From an uncultured Lachnospiraceae bacterium (GTDB lineage Bacteria > Bacillota > Clostridia > Lachnospirales > Lachnospiraceae): 64,000 bases of DNA. How positions within the stretch are numbered: the first letter of the stretch is position 1; each line of letters begins with the position of its first letter. Shown piece by piece: positions 50,843 through 60,382 of the stretch. Below the pieces are notes generated by a model, which was given only the letters and a program-made list of their open reading frames with translations, was not told the origin of the DNA and ran no database searches. The position numbers and the translations under genes are program-made. Location of the stretch: assembly GCA_958402795.1 (NCBI GenBank), contig CATXUX010000008.1, positions 1 through 64,000 of the forward strand, given 5' to 3'.

Positions 50843-51838
50843 ATGGCAACTTTAAAAGATGTGGCACGGCTTGCCTGCGTCGATGTAAGCACAGTATCCC
50901 GTGCATTGAATAACACCTCCTATGTCCACCCCGATACAAAAGCCAGAATTTTAGATGCTGTAAAGGAATTAAGCTATCAGCCAAACGTTCTGGCACAAGG
51001 TCTTAGGCAGGGGAAACGCCACACCATCGGCGTCGTAGTCCCCCGCCTGCATATGACAATGTTTGCCGAGGTCACAGAAGGAGTCGAGGAAAAAGCAAGA
51101 CAGATGGGATATGCCACCTTAATCTGCAACACAGAAGATGATCCCAAAATTGAACGTGATGTCTTAAACCGGCTGCGCAATGGCTTTGTGGACGGAATTA
51201 TTATCGCAGGAACCGAACGCAACGGACGTCTGCTAAAAGATATCCATACTACAGGTCTGGCAGTTACACAGGTTGTCCGTCAGCAGGACAACACCTTTAG
51301 CAGCGTGATCGCAGATTATGACAGCTGCGGTTATGAAGCTGCCAAATACCTTGCATCAAAAGGCTGCCGGGAAATCGGTTTTATCAACGGTTCCCTGAAA
51401 CTTGCACCCTATCGTGAGCGGTATAATGGATTCTCCCGTGCTCTGAAAGAACTGAATCTAAAAGAAACCTGTGCTGTTTCCACAGGTTCTATACATAGTA
51501 TGGAATACGGATATGAATGTACTCTTGATCTTCTGGAACAGAATCCCGATCTGGACGGCATCATGGTAGCCGCTGACGCCCAGGGTATCGGAGCCATGAG
51601 AGCCTTAAAAGAGAACGGATTGAAAGTCCCGGAACAGGTAAAGCTGATCAGTCTTACCGGTCACGTCATCGGCAGGATGCTGGAAACCACGATGTCCTCT
51701 ATGGAAGTTCCCGCGCGTGAAATGGGGGCGAACGCCGCCCGTATCACCATTGAAGAAATCGAAGCTCCTGCCGAGCAAAAACCCAGTCCGCAAAATCTGG
51801 TATTTTCGCCATCCTTAGTGGAAAGAGAAAGCTGTTGA
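50843..51838 (+). CDS. LacI-family repressor of the aldolase-Nramp operon
   Basis: A 331-residue regulator: HTH MATLKDVARLACVDVSTVSR with hinge NVLAQGLRQGKRHTIGVVVP, then a periplasmic-binding-like ligand domain (GFVDGIIIAGTER; DLDGIMVAADAQGIGAMRAL). AAAGGAG precedes the ATG. Two matching palindromes lie in the divergent intergenic region. Inducer unknown, likely the aldolase substrate or a derivative. Confidence 0.9.
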   Translation: MATLKDVARLACVDVSTVSRALNNTSYVHPDTKARILDAVKELSYQPNVLAQGLRQGKRHTIGVVVPRLHMTMFAEVTEGVEEKARQMGYATLICNTEDDPKIERDVLNRLRNGFVDGIIIAGTERNGRLLKDIHTTGLAVTQVVRQQDNTFSSVIADYDSCGYEAAKYLASKGCREIGFINGSLKLAPYRERYNGFSRALKELNLKETCAVSTGSIHSMEYGYECTLDLLEQNPDLDGIMVAADAQGIGAMRALKENGLKVPEQVKLISLTGHVIGRMLETTMSSMEVPAREMGANAARITIEEIEAPAEQKPSPQNLVFSPSLVERESC

Positions 51839-52169
51839 TATTCTTTTTCTGATACTTTCGTCCTGTGGTATCCATTCTTCCGGATACCACGGAACAAAAA
51901 CCTGTTTTCCACTTACCACACCTGGATAAAATTATCAATTTACATCTATTTTCTTCGTAAAAACATTTATGCCCTTTGGGTGCAAGTCCATTTCTCCCAT
52001 TCATCTGGAATACATCATGTCCCTTAATGCGCCTGATCCCCTGCCGCAAATTCTCTGATTTCCCATGCTTGTGATACGGATGGGATGCCTTATGCTTATG
52101 GAAAATAATGCAGGCATCTTTTGCCGGGATAACTGAGACGTGGCATAGCGTTGGATAAATCATTCCGTC
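51839..52169. other. Intergenic stretch after lacI-type gene
   Basis: Hairpin GTGGTATCC / GGATACCAC (51863-51888) probably ends the regulator transcript. A His/Lys-rich minus-strand frame beginning at 52163, just after the initiator gene, has no recognisable similarity and may be a remnant or noise. Confidence 0.45.
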
Positions 52170-53399
52170 TCAGGATTCCTCCTGTAAACGTGTCCGTTCC
52201 GTAATGTACTCCTGATACAGATCTAGCGTGATCTGGGATTCTTCCACCGTTTTCCCCTGAAACTTCGGAAGCGTCTCTGATTCATACCATTTCTCTTCTA
52301 TGCATCTTCTTATCCAGCCGATCAGATTATGAATATAACTCTGCTCCTGCGCCATCCGAAATGCCTTTTTGATCTCTTCCGGCCGGTTGTCCGATACTTC
52401 CAGCAACGTTTTGATATCCTGTATCGTTACCGGTTCATCTCCGAAAATATCCGCCACCTCCAGAATGAGGCTCTCATCCGCTTCTGTCTTTTTTGCCGCC
52501 AGTACATCCGGCGCGATTTCTTCCTGGTCAACCAGCATCATTCGCTTCAAGTCAGAATGATGTGTACAGATCGGGTTCTTTTTGACGATAAACCGGATCC
52601 CGGTTACCTTTCCGCCCTTACCGCTCTTTACCGGCTCATAATCAAAACAGATTTCTGAATATTCGGATTCTTCCATCTCCTTCTTGGCAACTTCCAGGAC
52701 CTTCCTTCTGAAATTTCTCCAATCCCCAAACGGCGCGTCTTTAATCTCTTCCAGCGCTTCTTCAAATTTTCCCTGCTCCACCAGACGCTTTACCGCCTTG
52801 GAAGTGTTCACATCCACTACATTCAGGGTAAACTTTAACTCCGCGATCGAATACGGCTTTTTCGGAGGGCGCGGTACGATCAGTTTTTCACACTTTTCAC
52901 GTTCGAACCGATAATATTGCGTACGCAGTATCTCATAAATACGTGTAGTAAAAAGGGATCTGAATGAACACAGCACATCCAGACTCATACGAGTATAGTC
53001 CTTTTTCAAGTTATAAATGTGCGGTTTCATTTCCTTTGTAAATCTTGTGGTAAACACTCCATCCTTATATTCACACTTATTCACCACATTAAACATCACA
53101 AAATTCTCATTTTCATCATCTTCAATGCTCACTACATGCCCCAAAGTCTCCTTTGACACTTCCTTCAGACGTGTATAAATCGAATTTCCACTGATATGTA
53201 AGTAATTTTTCACATCCTTTGTCGATACTCTGGCAATCAGCTCCCCATCCTCAATATACGCCTTCGCGATCGCGATATTCAGCAGCTTCCGCTCAAATAA
53301 TGATGTACTGGACTTACTTTCGATCAAAACATTCGATCGGGATACCATCTCGCGCTCTACCGGTTCATTCTCTTTTTTCTTTTGCACTACTTCCGCCAT
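52170..53399 (-). CDS. RepB/Rep_3-family plasmid-type replication initiator
   Basis: A 409-residue protein with two winged-helix domains of the Rep_3 (RepB/RepE) type: SNVLIESKSSTSLFERKLLN, KNYLHISGNSIYTRLKEVSK, RFTKEMKPHIYNLKKDYTRM and SFRSLFTTRIYEILRTQYYR in the first, and FTLNVVDVNTSKAVKRLVEQ region in the second. About 130 extra C-terminal residues include a charged, helical part. Such proteins bind iterons and start replication of theta plasmids. About a dozen iteron-like repeats lie directly upstream (53478-54350). In a chromosome-like context this suggests an integrated plasmid or secondary origin. It begins just after a short ribosome site. Confidence 0.87.
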   Translation of the reverse strand: MAEVVQKKKENEPVEREMVSRSNVLIESKSSTSLFERKLLNIAIAKAYIEDGELIARVSTKDVKNYLHISGNSIYTRLKEVSKETLGHVVSIEDDENENFVMFNVVNKCEYKDGVFTTRFTKEMKPHIYNLKKDYTRMSLDVLCSFRSLFTTRIYEILRTQYYRFEREKCEKLIVPRPPKKPYSIAELKFTLNVVDVNTSKAVKRLVEQGKFEEALEEIKDAPFGDWRNFRRKVLEVAKKEMEESEYSEICFDYEPVKSGKGGKVTGIRFIVKKNPICTHHSDLKRMMLVDQEEIAPDVLAAKKTEADESLILEVADIFGDEPVTIQDIKTLLEVSDNRPEEIKKAFRMAQEQSYIHNLIGWIRRCIEEKWYESETLPKFQGKTVEESQITLDLYQEYITERTRLQEES

Positions 53400-53477
53400 G
53401 ATTCATACTCCCTGCATTTTTCTTTCGTGTCTGATCCCCACGGCACAGTTTCCTGCCCATTGCTTCACAGAAATAAA

Positions 53478-54350
53478 TCGTGTACCTTTTCGGTTTCAAA
53501 ATACTACTCCGGACAAAATTTCGCCCTTTCCTGTTTTAGGATCATGTTGTGTACCTTTTGGGTGCCAATCTCCCCGCACCTCTCCACTTAAAGGTCTTTA
53601 TCGTATACCTTTTGGGTTATCTAGCCACCTTATTGTGTACTTTTTAGGTAAACACACATCATTATTTTCTCATTTCGTGTACCTTTCAGGTACTTTTCCT
53701 CCTAAAAAAGAATGTATCAAAAAGATACATTTACATCTGTTTTCAAGTTATTCGCATTCCGGATCTATTTCGTGTACCTTTTCGGTGTATTGATATTACC
53801 AAAAATTCTTTTCGTGTACTTTTTAGGTAATATATCTTATTTCGTGTACCAACAAGGGAAACAGATTCCTGAAATATGTGTACCAAACCGGTACACTGCA
53901 TATGCTGATTATATAGGAGAGAGCGTTACTTGTAAAGCAATACTTTTACATTTTCGACATTTTTTGACAGTTCAGGTTACTTTTCGCAGCTGTTGGGCGG
54001 TGACCCGTGAAAAGTAACCAGTTCAGTAACCATTCAACGGACGGTTAGATCCTTTCCTGTGTCAGAAAATATTCTGCATCAGAATATTTTGTGTACCTTT
54101 CAGGTGTTTTCCTAACCTGAAAAGTACACTTCTTTAACCCAATATCTACACAAGTTTCCCCCGAAAAGTACACTTCTTTACCCTGATAAGTATACAACTT
54201 TACCCTCTTTCGTACACGAAACACACAAAAAAACGTGTCAACCACAGGCTTTATCGGCATCTCTAATATAAACAAATATAATTTAAATATGTTGTTGTAA
54301 TCCATTTATATAATTATATATGCCGATTATTTCGTGTACCTATAAGGTGT
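53478..54350. repeat. Iteron array (candidate replication origin)
   Basis: Repeats of consensus TTCGTGTACCTTTTNGGT on the plus strand near 53478, 53547, 53601, 53633, 53675, 53769, 53811, 53841 (degenerate), 54089 and 54331. Inverted copies lie near 54111-54129, 54161-54173 and 54181-54195. GTGTACC-5-GGTACAC forms a palindrome at 53878-53896. The pair 54090-54129 is a near-perfect inverted repeat, which in Rep_3 plasmids often serves for self-repression. Also a hairpin ATGTATC-AAAAA-GATACAT near 53712-53731. No gene lies in 53400-54442. Confidence 0.85.
54258..54325. other. AT-rich stretch, possible unwinding element
   Basis: About 68 bp of almost pure A/T (for example ATAATTTAAATATG and ATTTATATAATTATATAT) next to the last iterons, as expected of a replication origin. 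Confidence 0.45.
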
Positions 54351-54442
54351 GTATATGTATGCTCTTTATTTTTTGTACCTGAACAAAAGCGAAAGAAAAA
54401 ATCCCAAAAGATGTTACTCCTCTGGGATCATAAATTTATATC

Positions 54443-55807
54443 CTACACTATGTGGACTTTCTGAATATACTGCTTTTCCTTTGTGTCTATGCGGTGTATG
54501 ATTGTTCCTTTCTCCTCATTTTCCACACAGTATACCCTCTCTTTTAATTCTTCCAGCATATACGGAGAGTGGGTTGTATAGATGATCTGGTATTTTGCTG
54601 ACAGGTCTTTCATAAAATCGACCAGATCGCGCTGTGCCGATGCGTGAAGATGCATTCCCGGTTCATCGAGGAGCAGGATATAAGGCACTGCTTCGTATTC
54701 CTGAATCGCCTTGAACCATACCCAGAAGGAGAAGAACCAGTTAAAGCCTTTGCTTCTGTTTTCCAGCGGCAGAGACACCATTGTTTTCACATCTCTAATC
54801 CGGATCTCCAGCCATGTTGTAAACTGCGGCTCTGTTTTTTCTTTTCTGCCAAACAGGAAGAATCTGCGTTTTTTCTCCGGCTGTACCGTTTCTGTCTGCT
54901 CCCGGACCAGTTCGAATTCAATCCGCAGATCTGAATTGACCGACCAGTATTTTAACAGCTCGTCATTCAGCCGGAACTGCGCAGCCTCCAGTTCGGACTT
55001 ATAGCTTTCAAAGCACTCGTTATGAATTACATTGTCCACATCAATGTCCGCCAGCGTTAAAAATGCTTTTGCCGTTCTCTCCTGCGGTGTTAATTCGGTC
55101 TCATTCCAAAGCCGGTCCAGGGAAATCCGTGACGGCAGCATATAACACTCGTCGTAGTACATGAATTTGGGAATATTCGGCATGAGATAGGTTCGGTATA
55201 CATACTCATTCAGCGGGTTCGCCCAGCCATGTGGATTTTTAAAGAATTTTGCAGTTTTTTTCAAGACCTCTTTTTCTTGTGTGCTGCACACTTGTGCCTC
55301 CCGCTTAAAGAATTCCCGAAAAGCGTCCTCTGTCCGTATCGACGCCAGAATTTTACGGTATCTTTCCAGTCGCGGTTCCTTCCGGGAGACATAAGTCTCC
55401 CAGAATTCATAAAGATCATAATCAAACCCGTTTTCTATGATCTGATGCCTGCCCCGGTAATCTGTGACCCGGGAAAATTCGCTGCTTTTTGCTTCTAACA
55501 CCATTTCCTCCTGGATCTGCTCCAGCAGGAACTCTGAAACCTGATATGTCGCTGTTACCGCCAGCGGCACCGATTCCTGATGATCCAGCAGTTTCTTCTT
55601 TCGTCTCGGATAATCGGAAAGCGGATCGTAATGAAATTTTTGATCTTCCCGGTTAAAGTAGTTTGATTTTGCCAATGCTTCCAGAATATTTGTTTTTCCC
55701 GCTTCATTTTTCCCCATGAGTACGGTAATGTCGTTCTCCACATCCATGTCCAGTGCAGTTTCTATACTCTTATACTGATGAATCCTTACATTCTTCAATC
55801 GTATCAT
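54443..55807 (-). CDS. OLD-like/SMC-type AAA ATPase without TOPRIM domain
   Basis: A 454-residue ABC-class ATPase: IRLKNVRIHQYKSIETALDM, Walker A LMGKNEAGKTNILEAL, signature-like region near 370, Walker B YILLLDEPGMHLHAS and H-loop IIYTTHSPYMLEE. The chain ends about 35 residues after the H-loop, so the TOPRIM nuclease domain of full OLD proteins is absent, and no separate TOPRIM gene follows. It lies next to the iteron region and initiator gene. It may be a plasmid-borne defence or maintenance factor (inference). Confidence 0.82.
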   Translation of the reverse strand: MIRLKNVRIHQYKSIETALDMDVENDITVLMGKNEAGKTNILEALAKSNYFNREDQKFHYDPLSDYPRRKKKLLDHQESVPLAVTATYQVSEFLLEQIQEEMVLEAKSSEFSRVTDYRGRHQIIENGFDYDLYEFWETYVSRKEPRLERYRKILASIRTEDAFREFFKREAQVCSTQEKEVLKKTAKFFKNPHGWANPLNEYVYRTYLMPNIPKFMYYDECYMLPSRISLDRLWNETELTPQERTAKAFLTLADIDVDNVIHNECFESYKSELEAAQFRLNDELLKYWSVNSDLRIEFELVREQTETVQPEKKRRFFLFGRKEKTEPQFTTWLEIRIRDVKTMVSLPLENRSKGFNWFFSFWVWFKAIQEYEAVPYILLLDEPGMHLHASAQRDLVDFMKDLSAKYQIIYTTHSPYMLEELKERVYCVENEEKGTIIHRIDTKEKQYIQKVHIV

Positions 55808-55819
55808 CTGTCATTCACC

Positions 55820-56722
55820 TCACTCAAACAGACTTTTTATCTTCTCCAGAAAACTGGTTTTCTCTTCTACGACCTTCACTGCCACGGGATCGGGAATCTT
55901 GACGCCCGGAGCGGATACTGCAAATACGATCTGTTCCGTATGTGTGTTTTCATCAGAAGTAAAAGACAGCGACGGCTGGCCGCCCTCGGGGGCGGTCATT
56001 GCTCCCATCGGAACTCCTGCAATGGATATGTCGTCCATCTCAAACTTTTCCACATCCGTTCTTACCGTCAGATCTGCTTCTGTTCCCGGATTGACCGTAA
56101 AGGTAATCTGCTCGCTGCCTCCTGCGTCCGCAACAGGCGCCGCCTCTACCGTCCGCTCTGCGCCCTCCGTTGCCGGAAGGGTTACTTTCTCTGCTTCTAT
56201 ATGATCACACAGCTCTGAATCCAGCGTCACGGTTGCCTGCAGAAGACTGGTCTGGAAGAAGGTATCGTCTGTAAACGCCGGATTTTTCCGGATCTGAATC
56301 TGGATTTCCAGTTCTCCCTCTGCTCCTTCCAATTCTTCTCCTTCTACCTGATCTCCATCCAGTGTGTAAACAATGTCAAAGTTCCAGGGCAGTTCAGCGT
56401 TTTCCATATTCCCCTGATAGTAGAATTTTCCTTCCTCCGCCTCAAAAACCTGTTCCTCTTTATCACTTCCGATCGGATCCAGATTCGTAAGATTGGAAAC
56501 CGTGGTATAATCTCCGTAATCCGAGATTTCTCCGGCTTTTGTCACCTGAAAGGCATTGACTACATAAACGCCGTCTACCTGCCCGTCCTGCTGCAGTCTT
56601 ACATAGACATTTTCGTTCTTGGTATACTCTGCATTCGAAGCCGCCGACGCGGTTGCTCCCATACTGCACACTACCCCTGCGGCAAGTGCCAGTGCCGTTG
56701 CGCTTTTATAATATTTTTTCAT
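55820..56722 (-). CDS. Secreted protein coupled to MMPL transporter
   Basis: A 300-residue protein with a Sec signal peptide (MKKYYKSATALALAAGVVCS, cleavage near ASAASNA, about residue 28) and extracellular beta-rich domains. Blocks like VYVVNAFQVTKAGEISDYGD, FYYQGNMENAELPWNFDIVY and LEIQIQIRKNPAF are like the ectodomain found beside MMPL/YhgE-type transporters. The C-terminal VVEEKTSFLEKIKSLFE could be an amphipathic anchor. Its start is 2 bp past the MMPL stop, so it is coupled to it. Probably an extracellular partner of the transporter. Confidence 0.7.
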   Translation of the reverse strand: MKKYYKSATALALAAGVVCSMGATASAASNAEYTKNENVYVRLQQDGQVDGVYVVNAFQVTKAGEISDYGDYTTVSNLTNLDPIGSDKEEQVFEAEEGKFYYQGNMENAELPWNFDIVYTLDGDQVEGEELEGAEGELEIQIQIRKNPAFTDDTFFQTSLLQATVTLDSELCDHIEAEKVTLPATEGAERTVEAAPVADAGGSEQITFTVNPGTEADLTVRTDVEKFEMDDISIAGVPMGAMTAPEGGQPSLSFTSDENTHTEQIVFAVSAPGVKIPDPVAVKVVEEKTSFLEKIKSLFE

Positions 56723-56724
56723 AC

Positions 56725-58926
56725 TTATTTACCTCCTGTCCAATTATCAGTATCATCAAAATCTTCGTATATTTCTTCCTGTTTCACGCCCAGAAATCCT
56801 GTTATTCCTTTTTGCTTATCTTCCTTTTGTGTCTGCTTTGCGTCTGCGGATGCATTCTCTTCCTCTCCTTTGTAATATTCCATTTCCCACATCGTAACCG
56901 GCACGCGCTTATCTGTGAAGATCAGCTTATCCAGTAAGATCAACAGTGCCGGAAGGAAAATATGTACCACCAGCAGCGGAAGCAGCGCGCCTCTTCCGAT
57001 CAGAATACCAAGCGCCGATACCATGTCGTTCGAGGAAACTATCGCCAGCGCGAAGCCTGCAATCGCAAGGATCGAAGCCGATACCAGAACCGACGGGATC
57101 ACTTCTCCCATTGTCTTTTCCATTGCTTCTTTCGCTCTCCATTTCTTCCGGTTCTCCAGATAATGATCCGCCAGAAGAATTGCGTAATCAATGGTAGCTC
57201 CCATCTGCACCGTACTTACCACCAGATATCCGAGGTAGATCAGGCTGCTTCCTGCGAAGAACGGGATCGCCATATTGATCCAGATCGCGATCTTGATCGT
57301 AAGAATCAGAATGATCGGCAGAATCCATGATTTCAGCATGATCAGCAGAATCAGGTAGATCGCGACCACTGTCACAATATTTACCAAGGTATTATCTGCT
57401 TCGATCGTGTTCTTCATATCGTAGAGATTCGCACTCTGCCCGCAGGACAGTACATCGTCTCCGTAAAGCTCTCCGGCCGAACTGCGTACATCCTCTACCA
57501 GGGTAAACGCCTCTTCACATTCATTCGGGAGATCCGAATAAATAATGATCCTCGCATAATGCTCGCCGTAGAAGTTTTCCCGGATATCATCCGACAGGTA
57601 TTCCGGCGGAATCTCTGCGCCTACCTCGGTCGTATAGGAGATGACGTCCGTTACATGATCCATCTGTTTGATCTCATCGCATAATTCCTTTTCATAATTC
57701 CGGTTCGTATTCGGAACCATAAGCACCATGGTATTTGTCTCGCCAAATTCCTCTTTGATCGCAACGGATGCTTCGGTATTTCCCGCAGCGTCTCCGGAAC
57801 CATAGGTAAACCGGTTCTTCCCCTGACCAAGATAGCAGAAGACTGCCAGCACTGCCACGATCAGGAAGATCGGAACACGGATCTTCACAGCTACTTTGCC
57901 CGCGGCTGCAAAACTCGGCATAAACTTTCTGTGTCTGGTTTTATCGATCCATTTATTCAAAAGAAGAATCGCCGCCGGTAAAAATGTCATACACGAGACA
58001 AAGCTCAATATAACGCCTTTTACCAGACTGATTCCCATATCCGGGCCAATCTTGAAATCCATCAGTGTAAGAGCGAAAAATCCGAAAATGGTTGTCAGGG
58101 CGCTGGCTGCAATGGATTTCAGAGAGTCTTTCATTGCATACTGCATTGCCGTCTCATCATTTTTACACGTTTTTCTCCGCTTCGAGAAGCTTGCCGATAA
58201 GAATACCGCATAATCCAGAGAAACTGCCATCTGCAGCATCGGCGCCACCGCCAGTGTTACGTAGGAAATCTCGCCCCGGAATATCTCGGTTCCCAGATTG
58301 ATCAGCACCGCCGCGCCGATCGCCGTCAGGTAAATGAACGGCTCCAGCCAGCTTGTCGTGGAAAGCATCAGGATCAGAATGATCAATGGTCCCAGCACAC
58401 AGATCGCCTTCACCGTCTCTGTGATCGCAAGTCTCTGGGAATCTGCCTGTTCCACGGCATTGCCGTTCATCAGAGCGCTGTCGCCGAATGTTTCCGTGAT
58501 CTGGTCTGTCGCCGCCCGTTCTTCTCCGTCAGCGATCGTCACAGAAAACAAGGCGTCTCCGTTCCGGTAATAATCATCGATCATATCCTGATCCTGTGTT
58601 TCCAGCGGAACCTTCAGATCAACCACGTCATCCAGCCAGCTTACCTTTTCAACGCCGTCGATCTCTTCTAACTGTGCCTTCACGTCCAGCGCTTCTTCTA
58701 TTGACAAATCCCGTATCATCACATTACAATTCGGAATCGCCTCGCCAAATTCTGTCTCCATGACATTCAGCGCTTTCGTAGAATTTGCATCTTCCGGCAG
58801 ATAATCGGTCATATTATAGTTGATCTTGACCTGAAAAAAACAATAGGTAAAAACAACCGTCAGAAGCAATACCACAGCTACGATGAGCGTTTTCTTTTTT
58901 ACAACAAGTTTTGATAAAAGATTCAT
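56725..58926 (-). CDS. MMPL/RND family transporter
   Basis: A 733-residue protein with 12 helices in two homologous halves, each with one helix, an extracellular loop of about 120-150 residues and five helices. Typical blocks: VALAVAPMLQMAVSLDYAVFL-like (VAPMLQMAVSLDYAVFL) in half one and LVVSTVQMGATIDYAILLAD in half two, with the Asp-Tyr pairs of proton relay. The MMPL family exports lipids or hydrophobic compounds. The C-terminal tail is long and acidic. Middle gene of the operon cytidylate-kinase-like, MMPL, secreted partner. Confidence 0.9.
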   Translation of the reverse strand: MNLLSKLVVKKKTLIVAVVLLLTVVFTYCFFQVKINYNMTDYLPEDANSTKALNVMETEFGEAIPNCNVMIRDLSIEEALDVKAQLEEIDGVEKVSWLDDVVDLKVPLETQDQDMIDDYYRNGDALFSVTIADGEERAATDQITETFGDSALMNGNAVEQADSQRLAITETVKAICVLGPLIILILMLSTTSWLEPFIYLTAIGAAVLINLGTEIFRGEISYVTLAVAPMLQMAVSLDYAVFLSASFSKRRKTCKNDETAMQYAMKDSLKSIAASALTTIFGFFALTLMDFKIGPDMGISLVKGVILSFVSCMTFLPAAILLLNKWIDKTRHRKFMPSFAAAGKVAVKIRVPIFLIVAVLAVFCYLGQGKNRFTYGSGDAAGNTEASVAIKEEFGETNTMVLMVPNTNRNYEKELCDEIKQMDHVTDVISYTTEVGAEIPPEYLSDDIRENFYGEHYARIIIYSDLPNECEEAFTLVEDVRSSAGELYGDDVLSCGQSANLYDMKNTIEADNTLVNIVTVVAIYLILLIMLKSWILPIILILTIKIAIWINMAIPFFAGSSLIYLGYLVVSTVQMGATIDYAILLADHYLENRKKWRAKEAMEKTMGEVIPSVLVSASILAIAGFALAIVSSNDMVSALGILIGRGALLPLLVVHIFLPALLILLDKLIFTDKRVPVTMWEMEYYKGEEENASADAKQTQKEDKQKGITGFLGVKQEEIYEDFDDTDNWTGGK

Positions 58927-58927
58927 G

Positions 58928-59542
58928 CTACACGCCCTCCTTCATTTTCTCAAAAGATTCCACGATCAGATCCGAACTCCGTTCGATTCCCACCACCTCC
59001 GTGTTCAGGCAGGCGTCATAGTTGCTGGGAAGTCCCCAGTCTTTTCCGGTATGGTACTCATAATAAGATTTCCGCTGACGGTCTACTTTCCGTACTATCG
59101 CTTCCACCTTTTTTCTTTCCATGCCAAAATACTCTTTTTGTTTTCTGTCCACCCGGAATTCAAACGGCGCCGTGATAAAAATGCTCACCACCTGATGTTC
59201 CGTGTTCTTCAGAATTTCTTCCGCGCATCTCCCGACAATGATACAATCCCCGGCATCCGCCTGCTCCAGAATATAGCGGCGCTCCAGCTCATATACAATT
59301 TCATTGGGAGCCATGCCATATAGTTTGAGATCGTCTCCCTCGTATACCGATGTATACAGAAACGGATTTTTCACTTTTTCTTCCGCTTTTTCCAGAATCT
59401 TTTTGGATAATCCGCTGGTTTTCATTGCAAGCTCCATCAACTGTTTATCCAGACAAGGGATACCCAGAGTCTTTGCCGCCCGCATTGCGACTTCATGTCC
59501 GCCGCTGCCGTATTCTCTGCTGATACTAATTATTCTGCTCAT
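58928..59542 (-). CDS. Cytidylate kinase-like family protein
   Basis: A 204-residue P-loop kinase-like protein: MSRIISISREYGSGGHEVAM (glycine-rich loop), then CIIVGRCAEEIL and VVSIFITAPFEFRVDRKQ. It belongs to the CMP-kinase-like PF13189 group common in Clostridia, whose substrate is unknown. It is the first gene of the MMPL operon; its stop lies 2 bp from the MMPL start. Confidence 0.87.
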   Translation of the reverse strand: MSRIISISREYGSGGHEVAMRAAKTLGIPCLDKQLMELAMKTSGLSKKILEKAEEKVKNPFLYTSVYEGDDLKLYGMAPNEIVYELERRYILEQADAGDCIIVGRCAEEILKNTEHQVVSIFITAPFEFRVDRKQKEYFGMERKKVEAIVRKVDRQRKSYYEYHTGKDWGLPSNYDACLNTEVVGIERSSDLIVESFEKMKEGV

Positions 59543-59701
59543 TTTTCTCCTCCTTTTTGTTCTGCATGTATGTTATAATTCTTTTGCGTAACATGATCGT
59601 AAACAGCGAAAAAAATGTTTTATCCATATATTCTCTAAAATGTTTACAGACAGTTTACCTTTCCTTCGTAGAATACCATCATTTAAGGAGGTACCTATAT
59701 T

Positions 59702-60382
59702 ATGGCTACTATATTAATTGCGGAAGATAATGATAATATCCGCCTGCTTATTTCTGAAAGGCTAAAACCTTTCTATACCATACTTCTCGCCTCTGACGGC
59801 ATAGAAGCTTTAGATATTCTGGAATCAAAGCATGTAGATCTGCTCCTGACCGATGTCATGATGCCTGGTATGGACGGTTTTGAATTAATTAAGGAAATCC
59901 GACAAAACGGCTTCAAACTGCCGGCATTGATATTGACAGCAAAGCAGTCTTTCAACGATAAAAGGATCGGGTTTTCTATCGGGACCGATGACTATATGAC
60001 AAAACCCGTAAATTATGAAGAACTGCATTGGCGCATTGATGCATTGCTCCGTCGTGCGGACATTACAAACGAACGGAAAATCGTAATGGGAGAAACCATA
60101 CTGGATGAAGCAACTTATACGTTAAGTAAAGGAACAACGTCCATAGAACTGCCCAAAAAAGAATTTGAACTATTATATAAGCTGCTTTCCTATCCGGGAA
60201 TGATTTTTACAAAAAGCCAACTGCTTGACGATATCTGGGGATTTGATTCCGAGAGTTCCGAGGATACAGTCAAAACACACATCAGCAGAATCCGCAACCG
60301 GGTTTCTGATTTTACGGAATTTCAGATCGTTACGGTCAAAGGACTTGGATATAAGGCTGTTATAGGTGAATCGCATGAATAA
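59702..60382 (+). CDS. OmpR-family response regulator
   Basis: A 226-residue regulator: receiver (TILIAEDNDNIRLLISERLK; LLLTDVMMPGMDGFE with phospho-Asp52; YMTKPVNYEEL) and winged helix (LPKKEFELLYKLLSYPGMIF; DTVKTHISRIRNRV; VKGLGYKAV). GGAGGTACC precedes the ATG. It overlaps the kinase gene and is divergent from the MMPL operon, which it probably controls. Confidence 0.92.
   Translation: MATILIAEDNDNIRLLISERLKPFYTILLASDGIEALDILESKHVDLLLTDVMMPGMDGFELIKEIRQNGFKLPALILTAKQSFNDKRIGFSIGTDDYMTKPVNYEELHWRIDALLRRADITNERKIVMGETILDEATYTLSKGTTSIELPKKEFELLYKLLSYPGMIFTKSQLLDDIWGFDSESSEDTVKTHISRIRNRVSDFTEFQIVTVKGLGYKAVIGESHE

Noticed and set aside
51900..52163. His/Lys-rich minus-strand frame downstream of the initiator gene
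   Set aside because: No family recognised and no ribosome site; kept only as a note in the intergenic entry.
53478..54350. CRISPR array
   Set aside because: Repeats are about 17 bp, degenerate, irregularly spaced and in both orientations, with no cas genes; they fit iterons.
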